A DNA stretch of 64,000 nucleotides. It comes from Tetradesmus obliquus. Its lineage: Eukaryota; Chlorophyta; Chlorophyceae; Sphaeropleales; Scenedesmaceae. Position 1 is the stretch's first letter. Each line of letters starts with the position of its first letter. The position numbers were made by a program, and so were the translations under genes. Shown piece by piece: positions 36,829 through 48,456 of the stretch. The stretch spans positions 3,393,001 through 3,457,000 of the forward strand of contig CP126195.1 in assembly GCA_030272155.1 (NCBI GenBank), given 5' to 3'. Under the pieces are notes generated by a model. That model made no database searches and was not told where the DNA came from. It saw nothing but the letters and a program-made list of their open reading frames with translations.

Positions 36829-36830
36829 GC

Positions 36831-36912
<82 letters not shown>
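36829..36912. repeat. (CTG)n microsatellite
   Basis: About 28 CTG units with one TTG interruption. Confidence 0.95.
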
Positions 36913-36914
<2 letters not shown>

Positions 36915-38396
36915 GTTTTGGAGACGCAAGCGTCTGCTGCACTCAGCACTGCAAGTACGGCACAGGCTGCCCACTGCCAGCCATGCCGCATGCTAGACAC
37001 TGCCTGCCGCTCCAAGCATTGCAGTGCAGCTACTGGCCGGCACACAGATGCTTTGGTCTGATGGCTGCTGCTGCCAGCAGATCCAAAGCCACCAGTCTTG
37101 CTGCTGGCGGCGTACACACTGGCACAGTGGCTTTGCATGTGCTTTTCAAGCAGTGAGGCAGCTCCACCATGGGTAGATGAACTGCTCAGTGCTGATGGTT
37201 GGTGCAGCTGTGGCAGTAGCGGCTGCAATGCTCGTGTCAGCCGAAGGTCTGCCGCTGCAGTGATAGGCACATGTATGAGATACCATCTCTCACCCTGCTG
37301 CTCCACATCTGGCACAGCACCAGCTGACGTCAGCTTAAAAAGCAGCAGAGCGCCTGCAGCAGCAGCAAGCAATGTATCAATGTATCGATACTCATTTGAA
37401 ACGTGTCAAATCCCACAGCTGTTGTGTGCATCTGTGCTGCTTGACACGGCTTCAGACACAGAAGTGTGCCGGTGGGTTTCAACCCGCAACCTTCAGAACA
37501 GTCTGCCAGTGCCAGCCTGGCCGCCAGAGGCTGCCTTTGAATTCCAGCCTTTCTGCACAACTTGCTGCTCCTGAGAACTCGCTGTCCGTAGCGTACCACT
37601 GCACATCATGCACAATATTGTATAACAAGCCGCCTGCACGCTCCAGCAGTGATTGCTGGCATGGCTAATGTGCCGCTGCAGTGACTGTGAGTGTGTGCCA
37701 CATTGCGTAGCCCAATGGACCAGTGGGTGTATGTAGCGGCATCTGCCCATGTACTTCGCTGCTGCTCGAAAAATTTCAAATTCCTACTGTGATCCAGCAG
37801 CTGGCCTGAATGGATTCAGTGTTGCCAGTCAGTGGAGCGTGTGAGAGAGCAGGCAACACCGACTCTCTGTCAGAGTGCAGCGGATGCCCGGGCAACCCAG
37901 CGAACATGTACGGGCTCACCCACTATCGCTACTTGAGTTCCAGACACCATCTTAAAGCAAACTTCAGCGGGATTGTGCAGTCCCCGAAGCAGGGGACAAG
38001 GATAGTAGGGGTGCCAGCGCTGCCGTGTGTCCACGGCAAGGGCGTAAAGCCGGATCCACCGGTCGATATTAAAAACAAAACGTCACTGTAGTGCGTTGAT
38101 CAGTTGCGGCAATGACGGTAGTGCACCACATTGCCGGGCCTCAGGAGGTCGGGCTGAAGTTCGTCTGGGGTTATACCCGCCGATGTTGTTTCGGAAATGT
38201 GAAACGGTTTGATCGCACATTGGATGCTTCGTGGCTGCAGTTCCGGCAAAGACGCAAAGGCGGTGACACACACTAACACCTGGTCAAACCCTCAGCATGT
38301 CACTCACTTACACTGAGCTAACCCAGCGCGCCACTTTAGTCACTTCAGTGGGCACTACAGGGCATGCACATGCCAGTGCACAGCCTCAAGGTCATT

Positions 38397-38401
38397 TTAC
38401 A
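38397..38401 (-). terminator. TGTAA poly(A) signal for the ARM-repeat gene
   Basis: TGTAA on the minus strand, 55 bp past the stop at 38456. TGTAA is the usual green-algal polyadenylation signal. A second TGTAA lies near 38308. Confidence 0.5.
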
Positions 38402-38455
38402 CATACCCTGGCATACACACATCACTGTCTGACTTGCGCTGCAGTGGGTTCGGCC

Positions 38456-41400
38456 TCAGTCACTGGCAGCGGCAGCAGCAGCAGGCGGCGCTGGCAGCAG
38501 GTACACCAGGCCCAGCTGCGCCAGTGCTGCCCGTATCGCTTCCTGCGTAGGGCTGCCCTGGCTGGCTGCCTCAGCCAGCTGCATCAGCGGGCCCACTGCA
38601 TCACTGTGGAACAGCTGGCGCTTGACGTCGTTGTTGATGGCCTGCGTGGCAGGCAGCAGCAGGCAGCAGCAGATCAGCACGCGCAAGCAGCAAGCAGCAT
38701 GGCCGTCAATCTTGATGGCTTGAGTGGCAGCCAGCGGGCAGTGCGACATACGCAGCCAGCACACGCAGTAATTGCTTAACAGCAAGCCTATTCATATGCA
38801 GGTGCAGCGCACATACATGCACATGTATACATCGTGAGTACTGCTATCCGTGAAACATGCAAGGTGTTCAATTGTTCGGTTACAGCAGCAGGCACTCACC
38901 AGCACTGTGATGAGCTGGCACGCCATGACCTTGCAGCGCAGCAGCAGCTCAGCATCAGGCATGCCAGCAGCAGACACGCCAGCAGCAGCACCGGGGGCCC
39001 TGCTGCTGCTCCGCGTGAGGCTCTTGCTGCGCTGCCTGCTGCCAGTCGCACCACTGCCAGCAGCAGCGCTGGGGCCAGCAGGTGCAGCAGCAGCAGCAGC
39101 AGCAGCTGGTGCTGCTGAAGCGGAGGTTGACCTGCCTGCTGCCTTTGCTAGGCTTGTGCTGCCAGCTGCCGGCCGAGGTGAAGTGGCAGCAGCACTTGGC
39201 TGCGATGCAGCAGGTGCATCTATGCTGGTGGGCTGCTGCGTGTCCTGCTGCTGTGGCTGCTGCTGCCGCAGCACGCCCACAATGATTGGCACAATGGCTG
39301 CCTGCACCAGCACCCGCCGGTGCACCAGTGACAGGCTGTCCAGCACTGCCAGCAGCTCATACTGCAGCACCAGCTGCTGCCGCCGCTGCGCTGCATCCTG
39401 AGTGCTGCTGCTGCTGCTACCGCTGCTGCTGCTGGTGGTGGTGACTGCAGCTACTGCGGCAGACAGGATAGGTGTGATCTGTGCCAGTCCATCTGCTGCT
39501 AGGAAGGCCTCTACCAAGCGCCCATCTAGCTCTACAAACGCGCGAAGCAGACGCACTGCCGTCAGCCGCACCAGCTGCTGCTGCTGCTGCTCGCCGCAGC
39601 TGCTTGCCCCATCTTGCTGCTGCTGGGTGCCACTGGACACGCAGCTCAAGCAAAGGTTCAGCAGCTCTGACTGCTGCTGGCTATCCTGCAGTGCTGCCAA
39701 TGCTGCTGCATCTACTGCACCAAATTCCAGCAGGCCTGTAAGAACAGATGCCGCAGCAGCTGTTGCTGCAGTGTCCTTGCTGCTGCACAGCCAGCGCACT
39801 AGCTGCAGCAGCGCTGCCTGTGCTACTGCTGAGCACAGCTGCCTGTCCCCGAGGCTGCCTTCTCCACACAGCACAGCAAGCACCTGCAGCGCAGCTGCCC
39901 GCACTGGCGCTGCTGCTGCCGCATCCCCACACTCAAACTTCAGCATGTTCAGCACTGTAGCAACAATACCTGCAGCATGCAACTGCTCTGGGCAGTGCTG
40001 GCCTAGCTGCTGCACCAACAGCAGCGTAGCAGATGCAGCCACGGCACCGGCGCTGTTGTGCTGTATCTCTGCCATGCATTCAGCAAGTGTGGCGACCACT
40101 CCCTGCTCTAGCATTGCAGGCAGGCAGCTGGCAGGCCCAGCAGCAGCAAGGTGTGCAAGCAGCTCAGCAGCTGCTGTTGCTGCCCACTGCTCGCCCAGCA
40201 GCGTCACAAGCATCTGCACAGGGGACCCTGGGTCTTCAACTGGCTCGCCTGCCTGCTTGGCAGCAGCAGCTGCTGCGCCTTCACCAGCACCAGCGGTGCC
40301 AGTCAGCTTGCCGCTGCTGCTTGTGCTGGCAGCAGCAGCATCCGCAGCTGCCGCGGCTTGTGCCCGCTGCTGCCCACCTGACCGGCCCATGCCCAGGCGT
40401 GACAACAGGCCAGAGCTGCTGCTGCGGATGATGCTGCCAGCGCTGCCACTGCCGCTGCCGCTGCTAGCCCCCATACTGCTGCTGACACCTAGGCTGCTGC
40501 TGACTGGTGCGCCAGACACAGCAATGTAGCTGCCGTCTGCGCTGCTGCTGCCGCTGCTGCTGCTCAGGGGTGTATGTGGCACTACCTTAGGGCTGTGAGG
40601 CTGGGAAGCGCTGCTGCCCTGAGCACCCAGTGCAGCATGGAAAGCAGCACCTTGCCCTGCCTTGCTGCTGCTGCTGCTGCCAAAACCAGCCGCAGCTCTG
40701 GGGCTAGCCGTATTAGCGCCAAACAGCATGGCAGCCACTGCTGCTGCAGCACCATGACTTGCAGCAGCAGCTGTTGGTGTGGCTGTCTGCCCACCAGAGC
40801 GAGATGCGCGGACAGCTAGCATGCCGCTTGAAGATGCAGCCTCGTAGCTGCACTGCAGCTGCACAGCCACTGCTGCTGCTGCCGGCCAGCTGCATAGATG
40901 TGCTAGGGCCTGCAGCGCGTGCTGTGTTTGCTCCAGTGAGGGCAGTGACTCATCCAGCAGCTGCAGCAGGTGTGGCTGCAGGCTGCTGCCCCTGCTGGTC
41001 TTGGTCTGAATGCTGCTGGGACCCTTCAGGGGCTGCTGCTGCTGCTGCTGGATGTTGGCTGCTCCTGGCTGCTCCGCAACGCTAGCAACTTGCTGCTGCT
41101 GCTGCTGGATGAGATGGTTGAGTGTGACTGCCAGCAGCTGCCTCCCTCCAGGTAAGAAGCTCCACAGCACTTGCACCCACCCCTGCTGCACCATGCACTG
41201 CAGCAGCGGCAGCTGCTTGTGTGCAGCAACCTCGGACACCACCTGCAGGATCTGCTGCTGCAAGCTGGGCAGCTGGTGGGCTGGCGACAGCAGCAGCTGC
41301 TGCAGCTGCCACAGCAGGCCCGGCAGCAGTGGGTTCAGCTGCAGTCCCTCTGCCGCTGCTGCTGCTGCTGCCTGTGTGGTGGTGCTGCTGCCGTTGCTGC

Positions 41401-44400
41401 TGCTGATGTGTGGTGCAAGCCGAGACATGTCGCCAAATGCTGCAGCAGCTGCTGCAGGGTACTTCCAGACAAAGGAAGGCGTGGCAAGGATGGCATCCGC
41501 CACAGCAGCAGATGGCCCAACAGCAGCGGTAGCTGCTGCTGATGCCTCAGCCAGCTGCTGCGACAGCGCGGATGCCTGCTGCTGCTTGCTGCTCTGGTCC
41601 TGCAGGCCCTGGTGGTCCTGCTGCTGCTGCTGCTGCTTGTCTGAAACTGCCGGGCCAGCTGGCTTGCCAGCGCAAGAAGCCGACTTGCCAGCTCCTTCAG
41701 ATGTCCTGTCCACTGCTGCTGCAGCGCTGGCTGACAGTACATCTGGGCAAGTGGCAACCTCCTGTAGCAGAGCCACGGCCAGCTGCACCTCTAACACAGT
41801 GCCCTGGCTGCTGCTGCTGCTGCTGCTGTCACTGGCCGCCTGTGTCTTATGCTGCTGCTGCTGCTGGTGTGGCAGGGACAGCACTCCAAGGACTTGCCGC
41901 AGCACGCCGTGTGACAGCAGCTGCTGCTGCAGCTGCGGGAGCGTGCCAGCTGCCTTGCTGTGCGCTAACAGGCGGCCAAGCACCTGCAATCACATGATTA
42001 CAACCGACAAAGGAAAGCGCATGCGTTGTCAGGCAGTGTCAAGCCTGCATTTTGCTGTCTTGTAAAAGCTCAATACAAGGCCATTTACTTTCACAGTTAG
42101 TGCGGCTGCACACATCACCGTACAACCACCACCTGACCAACGTTGCATAATGCACCTACAGACACAGCTGCCCTGTGGCAACCTCCACATCCTGCCACCC
42201 ACCTGCAGCGCGCGCTTGCATGTCTTGCGGTCTGCCGGGCTGCAGCAGCGAACCAGCACCGCCACTAGGTGGGCATTGGCTGCCAGTGCCGCCAGGTCCT
42301 GGGAGCCTGGTGCACAACCCTTGGTGAGCTTGGCCAGCAGCCGGCACAACTGCTGCTCAGGGCAGGCCTGCAGGCAGGGTGCCATAAAGACAGGGTGCAG
42401 GTGAAGATGCAGCACATGATTGTTGTGTTGAGGTGTTGTGCTGCAGCAGGGTAGGGCCTCGCTGCCAGTGCTGCCAAGTGCTTGCTTTTGACTGTGAGCA
42501 TGACCACATGGCAGCGCAGCACCATGAACAGCTGCTGCTCAGGCAGGCCTGTTGCTGTGCAACGATGATGAAAGCTGTTGCAAGAGAACGTGCCAGCATA
42601 CAGCCGCCCACGGTTGCTTGTGTGTGCAGCAGTCGGTGCAGTTCTTTTGATGGAACATGCAAGGCCCATGCAGCAGCCTTGCGCGACACCACAAAACATG
42701 TTCAGCAAAGGCAGCCTCCACACCCTCAAGCATTGCAAGGCACTACACACAGACTGCATCAACAGGCCATCACAGAATTTTCGCCAATGCACAACACAAA
42801 ACGCACCTGAGCTGCCGCTGATAGGGCAGCAAAGCCATCCGCGTAATGCAGAGCCCGCCTCCCTTCCTGCAGCGCTGCCAGGTCACCAATCAGCGCCAGC
42901 GCGGCAGCACAGCAGCCAGCATTGCGCAGCAGCTGCAGCAGCCCCGGCATCACTTGCGCAGACAGCAGCTCAGCACACAGCTTGGCATCGCCCCTGCTGA
43001 GCTGTGCCAGAGCCTGCAGCGCCGCCTGCGCTGCTGCTTCCTGCAAGCTTGCAGGACTAGCTGCTGCAGGAGCTGCTGCTGCTGCTGTGCTGGCAGGCAG
43101 AGCTGCGCCTGCAGCAGTGCCTGCAGGCTCTGCCTTGCTGCCGCTTGGGATGGCCGCACCGCTGCTGCTTTGCAGGAGGCTGTACGCATTAGCGCAAGCC
43201 ATGTTGATGCTGCTGCTGCTGCCGTTAGCCTGGCGCATGAGCGCGACGAGGCGCGGGATGCCTCCTGCTGCGACGATGCGCGCGCGGTTGGGCGCTGTTT
43301 GTGCTAGCAGGGCCAGCAGCTCTGCCGCTGCTGCAGCTGCCTCCGGCTGTTGGCTGTCGAGCAGGTTGCACAGAGGCTCTATCATGCGGCCACCGATCCT
43401 GCAAACACAAACAGAACAGGGGCAAAGGCCGGCGTGTGCTGCCGTTAGTTAGGGTGCAGATGTGTGCAAGTATGCTTGCGCAGACGCGAGAGGCAGAGGA
43501 CCGCCGGGCACACTTTGGCAAGCAAGATGTGCAACGAGATCGCAGTGCATCCTCGCACTGGTCATGCAAAAAAGGCGACACAGATCGCTGCGCAGGGACA
43601 CGTACCGTGCCTGGCTTGACACAAGTCAACACCGTCTGCAGCACCCACCTGTCGCCTGCATCTCCTGCTGCGCTTGTTGCGTAGGTGTGCAGCAGGTTCT
43701 GCGTTGCGCGCAGCGCGCACATGCACGTGGCGCTGCCCCCCTGGATGTCCTGCGCCAGCAGCTCCACCACCTTGAAGGCATTGCCTGCATGGCTGACCAC
43801 CTGGCAGCAAGGATAAGTAGCAGCAGCAACAGCAGCAGCAGCAGCAGCAGCGGCACATTGGTACGATCCTTGGCGGAGAAGCAAGGCAGCATGCAGGCAT
43901 GTGCAGGATGTATATCCGTCTGTACTTCCAGAGATGAGCCACTGTCAATCATGAAGACGATGCAGCTGGTTGCTTGCTGCATTGTGGAGAAGTCATGCAA
44001 GCAAACACACTTGCCGTTTAAACCGACTGCTGAAACTCTCTCTGCACCAGCCTCACCTCTGGTGAGAAGTCCTGCAAGCATGACAGCTGCCAGAGTGCAC
44101 GCGCAGCAGCGGCTTTGACGTCTGCATCTCCTCGGTACGCGCAGCGCATGAGGCGCTCCACAATGCTGCTGGGGCACAGCAGCAGGCACGCCTTGGCCCC
44201 ACTGCACATGCAGGACAGCACATCTGCTGCCAGTAGCTTGCTGGGCAGCTGCGTGCGTTCTGATACCAGAATAGCAAGTATGCTGTCCAGTACTGCTGTT
44301 GGCCCTGCACACAGGATGGCCTCCTGCGTCTCCCTGGCATGCTGCTGCAGTGCTGCATTGAGCTGTAGGAGCGCTTGCTCCTTCTTTAACCATGGCGCCT

Positions 44401-44494
44401 TGTTGCAGGCACCAGTCAGCTGGGGCAGCAACTCAAGCACGCTGGCTTCTAGCTTTTCATTGTACGGGGCTGCTATAGGATCCAGCATTGCCAT
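38456..44494 (-). CDS. Large armadillo-repeat protein rich in Q/A/S runs
   Basis: Exons 44494-44057, 43800-43649, 43398-42807, 42367-42203, 41983-38900, 38641-38456 total 4617 nt (1538 residues) in consistent phase. Segments such as EPLCNLLDSQQPEAAAAAAELLALLAQ and GIPRLVALMRQANGS are ARM repeats: paired helices with a leading Gly or Pro and Leu/Ala cores. Further ARM-like helices run through the 3.1-kb exon, interrupted by poly-Q, poly-A and poly-S stretches from CAG/GCA repeats. ARM proteins are scaffolds for protein binding; I see no catalytic domain and no targeting signal. Start: the first ATG of a clean exon (MAMLDPIAAPYNEK). TGTAA on the minus strand lies 55 bp past the stop. The introns at 38642-38899 and 42368-42806 carry copies of the following exon's edge. 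The precise family is unknown. Confidence 0.8.
38690..38735 (-). repeat. Intronic copy of the ARM-gene last-exon edge
   Basis: Reads LAATQAIKIDG against LPATQAINNDV at the acceptor of exon 38641-38456, in the preceding intron. Confidence 0.65.
42440..42550 (-). repeat. Intronic degraded copy of the ARM-gene exon 4
   Basis: Reads EQQLFMVLRC and then HLAALAARPYP against EQQLCRLLAK and DLAALAANAHL of exon 42367-42203. It lies in the preceding intron. Confidence 0.65.
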
Positions 44495-45181
44495 TGGATG
44501 AGGTGGGAGGCCCCCAACCGGCTCCCTGAGCTGTGGTCGGGCTTAACAACCAGCAGGACGCTTTCAAATTCAACTCATAACGTGAAACAGAGACAAACCA
44601 GCCATCATAGACGGTGATCAAGCGCATGCGTGTTGAAGCACTTGAATTCTGTCAGTTGCGTGCAAAAAGCCCCCGCGCCAAATCGACAACGCCTGCATGC
44701 TGCATTCTTTTCGTGTGCAACTTGAAGACGGCGGAAACGTGAAGCCGCCGCAGTCTGCAGTCAAGTGTCAGGGCCACGAGGAATCAATAAAGTGTGTAAC
44801 AGCACCTTGGCACCTGCCGCTTAGTCATCTCCCGGCACGTGAACATTCTCATGCTCAATTGGTGCATTATTCTATGCTGGCTGCTGTTACCCAAGATTCC
44901 AGCATACGTATGTTCACGTCAGGCACAGCCCGCCATCTGTCGTTGGCAGGAGTGCGGCAGTCAGTGAGCACTTGGCCCATGTTGGCTCTTGTTCGCCTCG
45001 CTCAGCGCCTGTGCCAGAGCAGAAACCATAAACAGGATGAGTAAGCACCCTGTGATCCGGGGATTAGTAGAGAACTTCAACGAATTGTCAATCCCCAGCT
45101 GGACCACACTGTCAGTGACAGTGCATCACAGTGATGCACTCACTGCTTGGACACGTCAATTCCAGGTGGCCCAGGGCTTAA

Positions 45182-45474
45182 GGGGGCGGTTTATTTGAGA
45201 CTGAGACACCCAGTTAATCTGTGGAGGGGTATAACCGCTTACCGGGGGTCAAGCTCTTGCCTACACGCTAATCAAAGTAGCTTGCCGCTTACCCTCCCTC
45301 CCTCCCCTGGTAGGCTTTCGCCACCTGTTCAGTGTGCTGACTGGCAGTGACCACTTTGCTTCCCGCTTGACCCCCCTGGAGCACATGACAATCGAGCTTG
45401 CTTGTCGCTTACCCCCCCCCCCCCCCCCCCCCTTCATATTAATTCGGTGTCTCAGTCTCAAGTAAACCGCCCCC
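45182..45474. mobile_element. MITE-like element with 29-bp inverted termini between TTAA sites
   Basis: The left terminus 45182-45210 (GGGGGCGGTTTATTTGAGAC and 9 more bases) matches the inverted right terminus 45446-45474 with one mismatch. TTAA flanks both ends (45178-45181 and 45475-45478), as for piggyBac-type targets. No transposase is inside, so it would be non-autonomous. Four more bases outside each TTAA (GGGC/GCCC) also pair, so longer termini are possible. Confidence 0.75.
45412..45432. repeat. C homopolymer inside the TTAA element
   Basis: Twenty-one consecutive C; the length is probably unreliable in the assembly. Confidence 0.9.
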
Positions 45475-45570
45475 TTAAGCCCGACAGCTGTCTAGACTGG
45501 TCTTGCACTAGAAGACAGCGCAAAGTGTCAAGACCAGGGGTTGCAAAGTATTGCTTGTGGTGTGTTGCTG

Positions 45571-45613
<43 letters not shown>

Positions 45614-46853
45614 TGCTCGGCGGCAGTGCGCTGCTGGTCACCAGCAAAGCAGAACAGGGTTGATTTTTATTGTTGTGCAGCAACTGCCCCTAAAGTTGAT
45701 ACGATGCATATGTGCAAGTTTCAAGCTCTTCATTGTAACTGGGTGACAGTGCTCGCAAGTTGTTGTGCGAGGTTGCGCATAGGGCTTGACTGGCCATAAC
45801 AGCGGCTTGGTCTCTCGGGAGGAGGGCACCCTCACGCCCTGCTGTTCGTTTCTAAGGACAATGTTGCGGAATTTGAGTTGCTGAACATCTCTGTGTCCGG
45901 ACCTCCGATGATTCTGCCCCGGCCCCCCGCCAGCTGGTGGCCCCGGCAATGGTAGTGCCACACCGTCGTTCAACCAATATGGCCAGCCTGTCAATTACAA
46001 TCACTTTAGCTCGTTTTGAAGGGTTTGAGCATAGCTTGAAGCGGTTTGGTGTGGGACACACAGGCAGCCCCTGGCAGCCCTCGAAGGAAGCTTCCCTTGT
46101 CTTCCGCTGGAGCTCCTGGATCTCGATACACGCCGTTTACAGTCATGTTTCTTGGTTTAACAAAGCTACTGGGTGAGCCTCTACATCATTTGCTGTATTG
46201 CCTGGCACCAATAGCTGTGCTGTTGCCCGCGCACACACCCTCCACGGACTGGCACCGCTTGATCATTTTTGTCCGCTGTCTGTGCCAACTATCTTGAATC
46301 TTAAATCCAAGCATCTCACCCAGCAGCAGCTAGTTGGTTGAAGCGAGCCTGCTGCAGTCACCTGCCAGTGTTACTAAACATGCTCGAGCACAGGCACTGC
46401 GCAGTGCTTGCATTCGCACACTAGGCATCCAAAAACGGGAGCCGCTGCATTGGCAGGTTTTCACTGCATGGTTTGCTGCAACTGCTGCAGGCACTCTGCT
46501 ACTCTTGCAGATGGTGTCAGCTGGTGCTGCACCAGATGAGCGTCCCCAAAACCTAGTGCGATGTTTACATCCATGTCATACATCCATGGACATTCGTCCA
46601 TGTCCACGGTCAGTGTGGATACATGAAAATACATCGGACATCAGATGTCGTGATGTCCCGTGGGTGTCGATTACTGGATGTCCAGGACATCGTTTTACAT
46701 CTACTATACATGAAAGTACATCGCGAGCATCAGGGTCAGTTTCCGCCTGAAACACAGCAGTATCCGGCTTGTTGAGTGTGCCAGTACAGTTACATGCACT
46801 ACAGGCCACGTCGGCTCTCCTCTTGCACTGTAGGTGTATGCTAGGTTGCAGTG

Positions 46854-48456
46854 TTACCTACAAAAAGGCATAGCACTGGCATGGCAGAAGCTCAGCTTCT
46901 GAGAGTCATTGATGAACATGTATAATAAGGAGTGAAAATGCACAGGAGTCTGAGACTCCAGCTCTGTCATCTCAGCATCAGCTGCATCATCTTCGTCAGC
47001 AGCCTCCTTGCTGGGCTCGTACTGGCTGCCGCTGTCTGCCCCGTAGACACCGTAGGAGGGTAAGGCCTGGCTCTCTTTCTTCAGCTTGGCAGGTGCAGGC
47101 GTGGCGCTGCGGCTGGGCATGGGTGACTTGCTCCTGGTCATGCAGATGTCGTCGCGGTACGATGTGTACTTCCTGCGCAATAACATGACAGACGGCAGAT
47201 GGCAGGACATGCAAGCATAGTAAGCAGCTATTGGTGGGACAGGCAGGGCAGGCAGCTGGTCGCAGGATGGCTTGCAGGCAGGCAGGGCAGCAGTGGTGGG
47301 ATTGCATGCACGCAGGCACTGCTTGCAGGCAGGCAGGGCAGCAGTGGCAGCGCAGCAGGGCAGGCAATTATGGGCAGGATGCAGGATGGCGTGCAGGCAG
47401 GCAGGGCAGCGGTGGTGGGACAGGCAGGCAGGCAGGCAGGACATACAGCTAGTGGCAGGATGACATAATGACAGGATGGCAGAAGCAATGTACTGGCAGG
47501 CTGGGGAGCAGGCGCAGTCAGATGATGTGCAGGGCATGTAGCTGCAGTGCTGCGGATGTGCCATAATGCAGCAGCATGAAGCATGCCAGGCGCAATCTTG
47601 CAGTAAAGACACAGGCATCAACACCATGCAGAGCACCAGCTGATCAGTCGACTCACTCAAAGGCCTCATTCTGGTCGCTGAGCACAGCTGTGTCATAGTC
47701 TGCGGCATCAATGTAGCGGTAGCCGCGAGCAGTTAAGGGGTCTTTGATGCCATCAACAATCCTCCGCATCTCCATGTCACCCTCCACAACAGCCTGGTAA
47801 GCCTCCCACCAGCAGCTGCGTGCGCATCATCATGAGGTTCGCCATGCTGTACTTCAGCGGCTCCATGCCCGCGCGCTCTGCAGCGAATCAAGATCAGAGA
47901 GCCAACAGCAGTAGAGTACGTGAGCTGCAGCCATGCAGTGCAGGAGCGTGCACAGGCGATGCAGCATGGCTGTTGTAAATGCATTTGACTGTTGCATCTA
48001 GACACAAGGCACTGTTGAAAGCAAGCAAAACAGCAGAAAAAAATAATGTAGGAGGTTTGCAGCAACGGAAACGGGCTGGCTGAGCAGTCTTTGTGGCACA
48101 CACACACATGTGTTATGCAGCAGTGCACCTGGTCAGCGGTAGTCCTCATAATCGCTCAGGTGCGTGGCTTACCATGGCGCAGGTCGTTGCCTTGAGCAAC
48201 CCTGTTCAGCAGGCAGCTGAAGGCGTAGGCAGCGCTGTAGCCGCAGAGGTTGCTGCTTGGTGGCTGCTGTGGTGTTGTCACCTCCTGGCAGTGGATCTTG
48301 ATTGGGCGCAGACCAGGTCTCGCAGGATGTCCAGGTGCGTGATGCTGATCTTCCGGGCAGCATCTTGCTTACAGGGCGTGTGGTTGAACAGATGACCAGC
48401 GGAGGGTAGGACATGACAGCTGCAGTGGGCCCGGAAGTATACAATGCATTGATCAC
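46854..48456 (-). CDS. Unrecognised multi-exon protein (model partial)
   Basis: I do not recognise the product. Convincing exons are 47877-47658 (MEPLKYSMANLMMMRTQL, then WWEAYQAVVEGDMEMRRIVD) and 47172-46854 (KYTSYRDDICMTRSKSPMPS, then an acidic tail near ADEDDAADAEMTELE). They join in phase across GTGAGT and GCGCAG. Within 47877-47658 the frame changes by one base at about 47809-47816, between RTQL and WWEAY. This suggests an indel or a very unusual splice. Further upstream, 48456-48373 has a clean acceptor and donor and reads VINALYTSGPTAAVMSYPPL, and the stretch near 48300-48350 reads ISITHLDILRDLV in another frame. The 5' end was not located. The intron 47173-47657 is mostly a GGCAG-type minisatellite. 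The C-terminal end at 46854 is simply the first stop. Confidence 0.42.
47225..47465. repeat. GGCAGG-type minisatellite in an intron
   Basis: Repeated GCAGGCAGGCAGGGCAGCAG blocks with variable spacers fill most of intron 47173-47657. Confidence 0.85.

Larger units (their letters stand above)
36361..38455. other. Ambiguous region upstream of the pseudogene
   Basis: Contains a possible upstream exon on the minus strand (37353-37294, ALLLFKLTSAGAVPDVEQQ). It has a CTGCAG acceptor and a GTGAGA donor, and its counterpart is at 46501-46549. The minus frame continues open to about 36821 (183 residues), ending in poly-Q from the CTG run. No other gene is convincing; 37810-38091 (+) is open for 93 codons without a known motif. 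Confidence 0.35.
44495..46853. other. Intergenic, with an inverted-repeat element
   Basis: ARM-gene promoter side. No coding segment is convincing apart from the short exon-like fragment at 46501-46549. It also holds a CTG run (about 45569-45610), the element at 45182-45474 and a stretch rich in GGACAT/ATGTCC repeats (46570-46700). Confidence 0.45.

Noticed and set aside
36821..37372. 183-residue minus-strand protein ending in poly-Q
   Set aside because: Only its first 20 residues have support (the shared fragment with 46501). The rest is unsupported and ends in a CTG microsatellite.
37453..37500. tRNA-like TPsiC arm
   Set aside because: Only a loose GGTT...AACC match; no acceptor stem or anticodon arm can be folded around it.
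39402..40529. 375-codon open frame on the + strand
   Set aside because: Antisense of the large ARM-repeat exon; its composition (S, C, A, L runs) comes from CAG/CTG repeats read backwards.
41010..42065. 351-codon open frame on the + strand
   Set aside because: Antisense of the same exon, with poly-C and poly-S runs and no domain.
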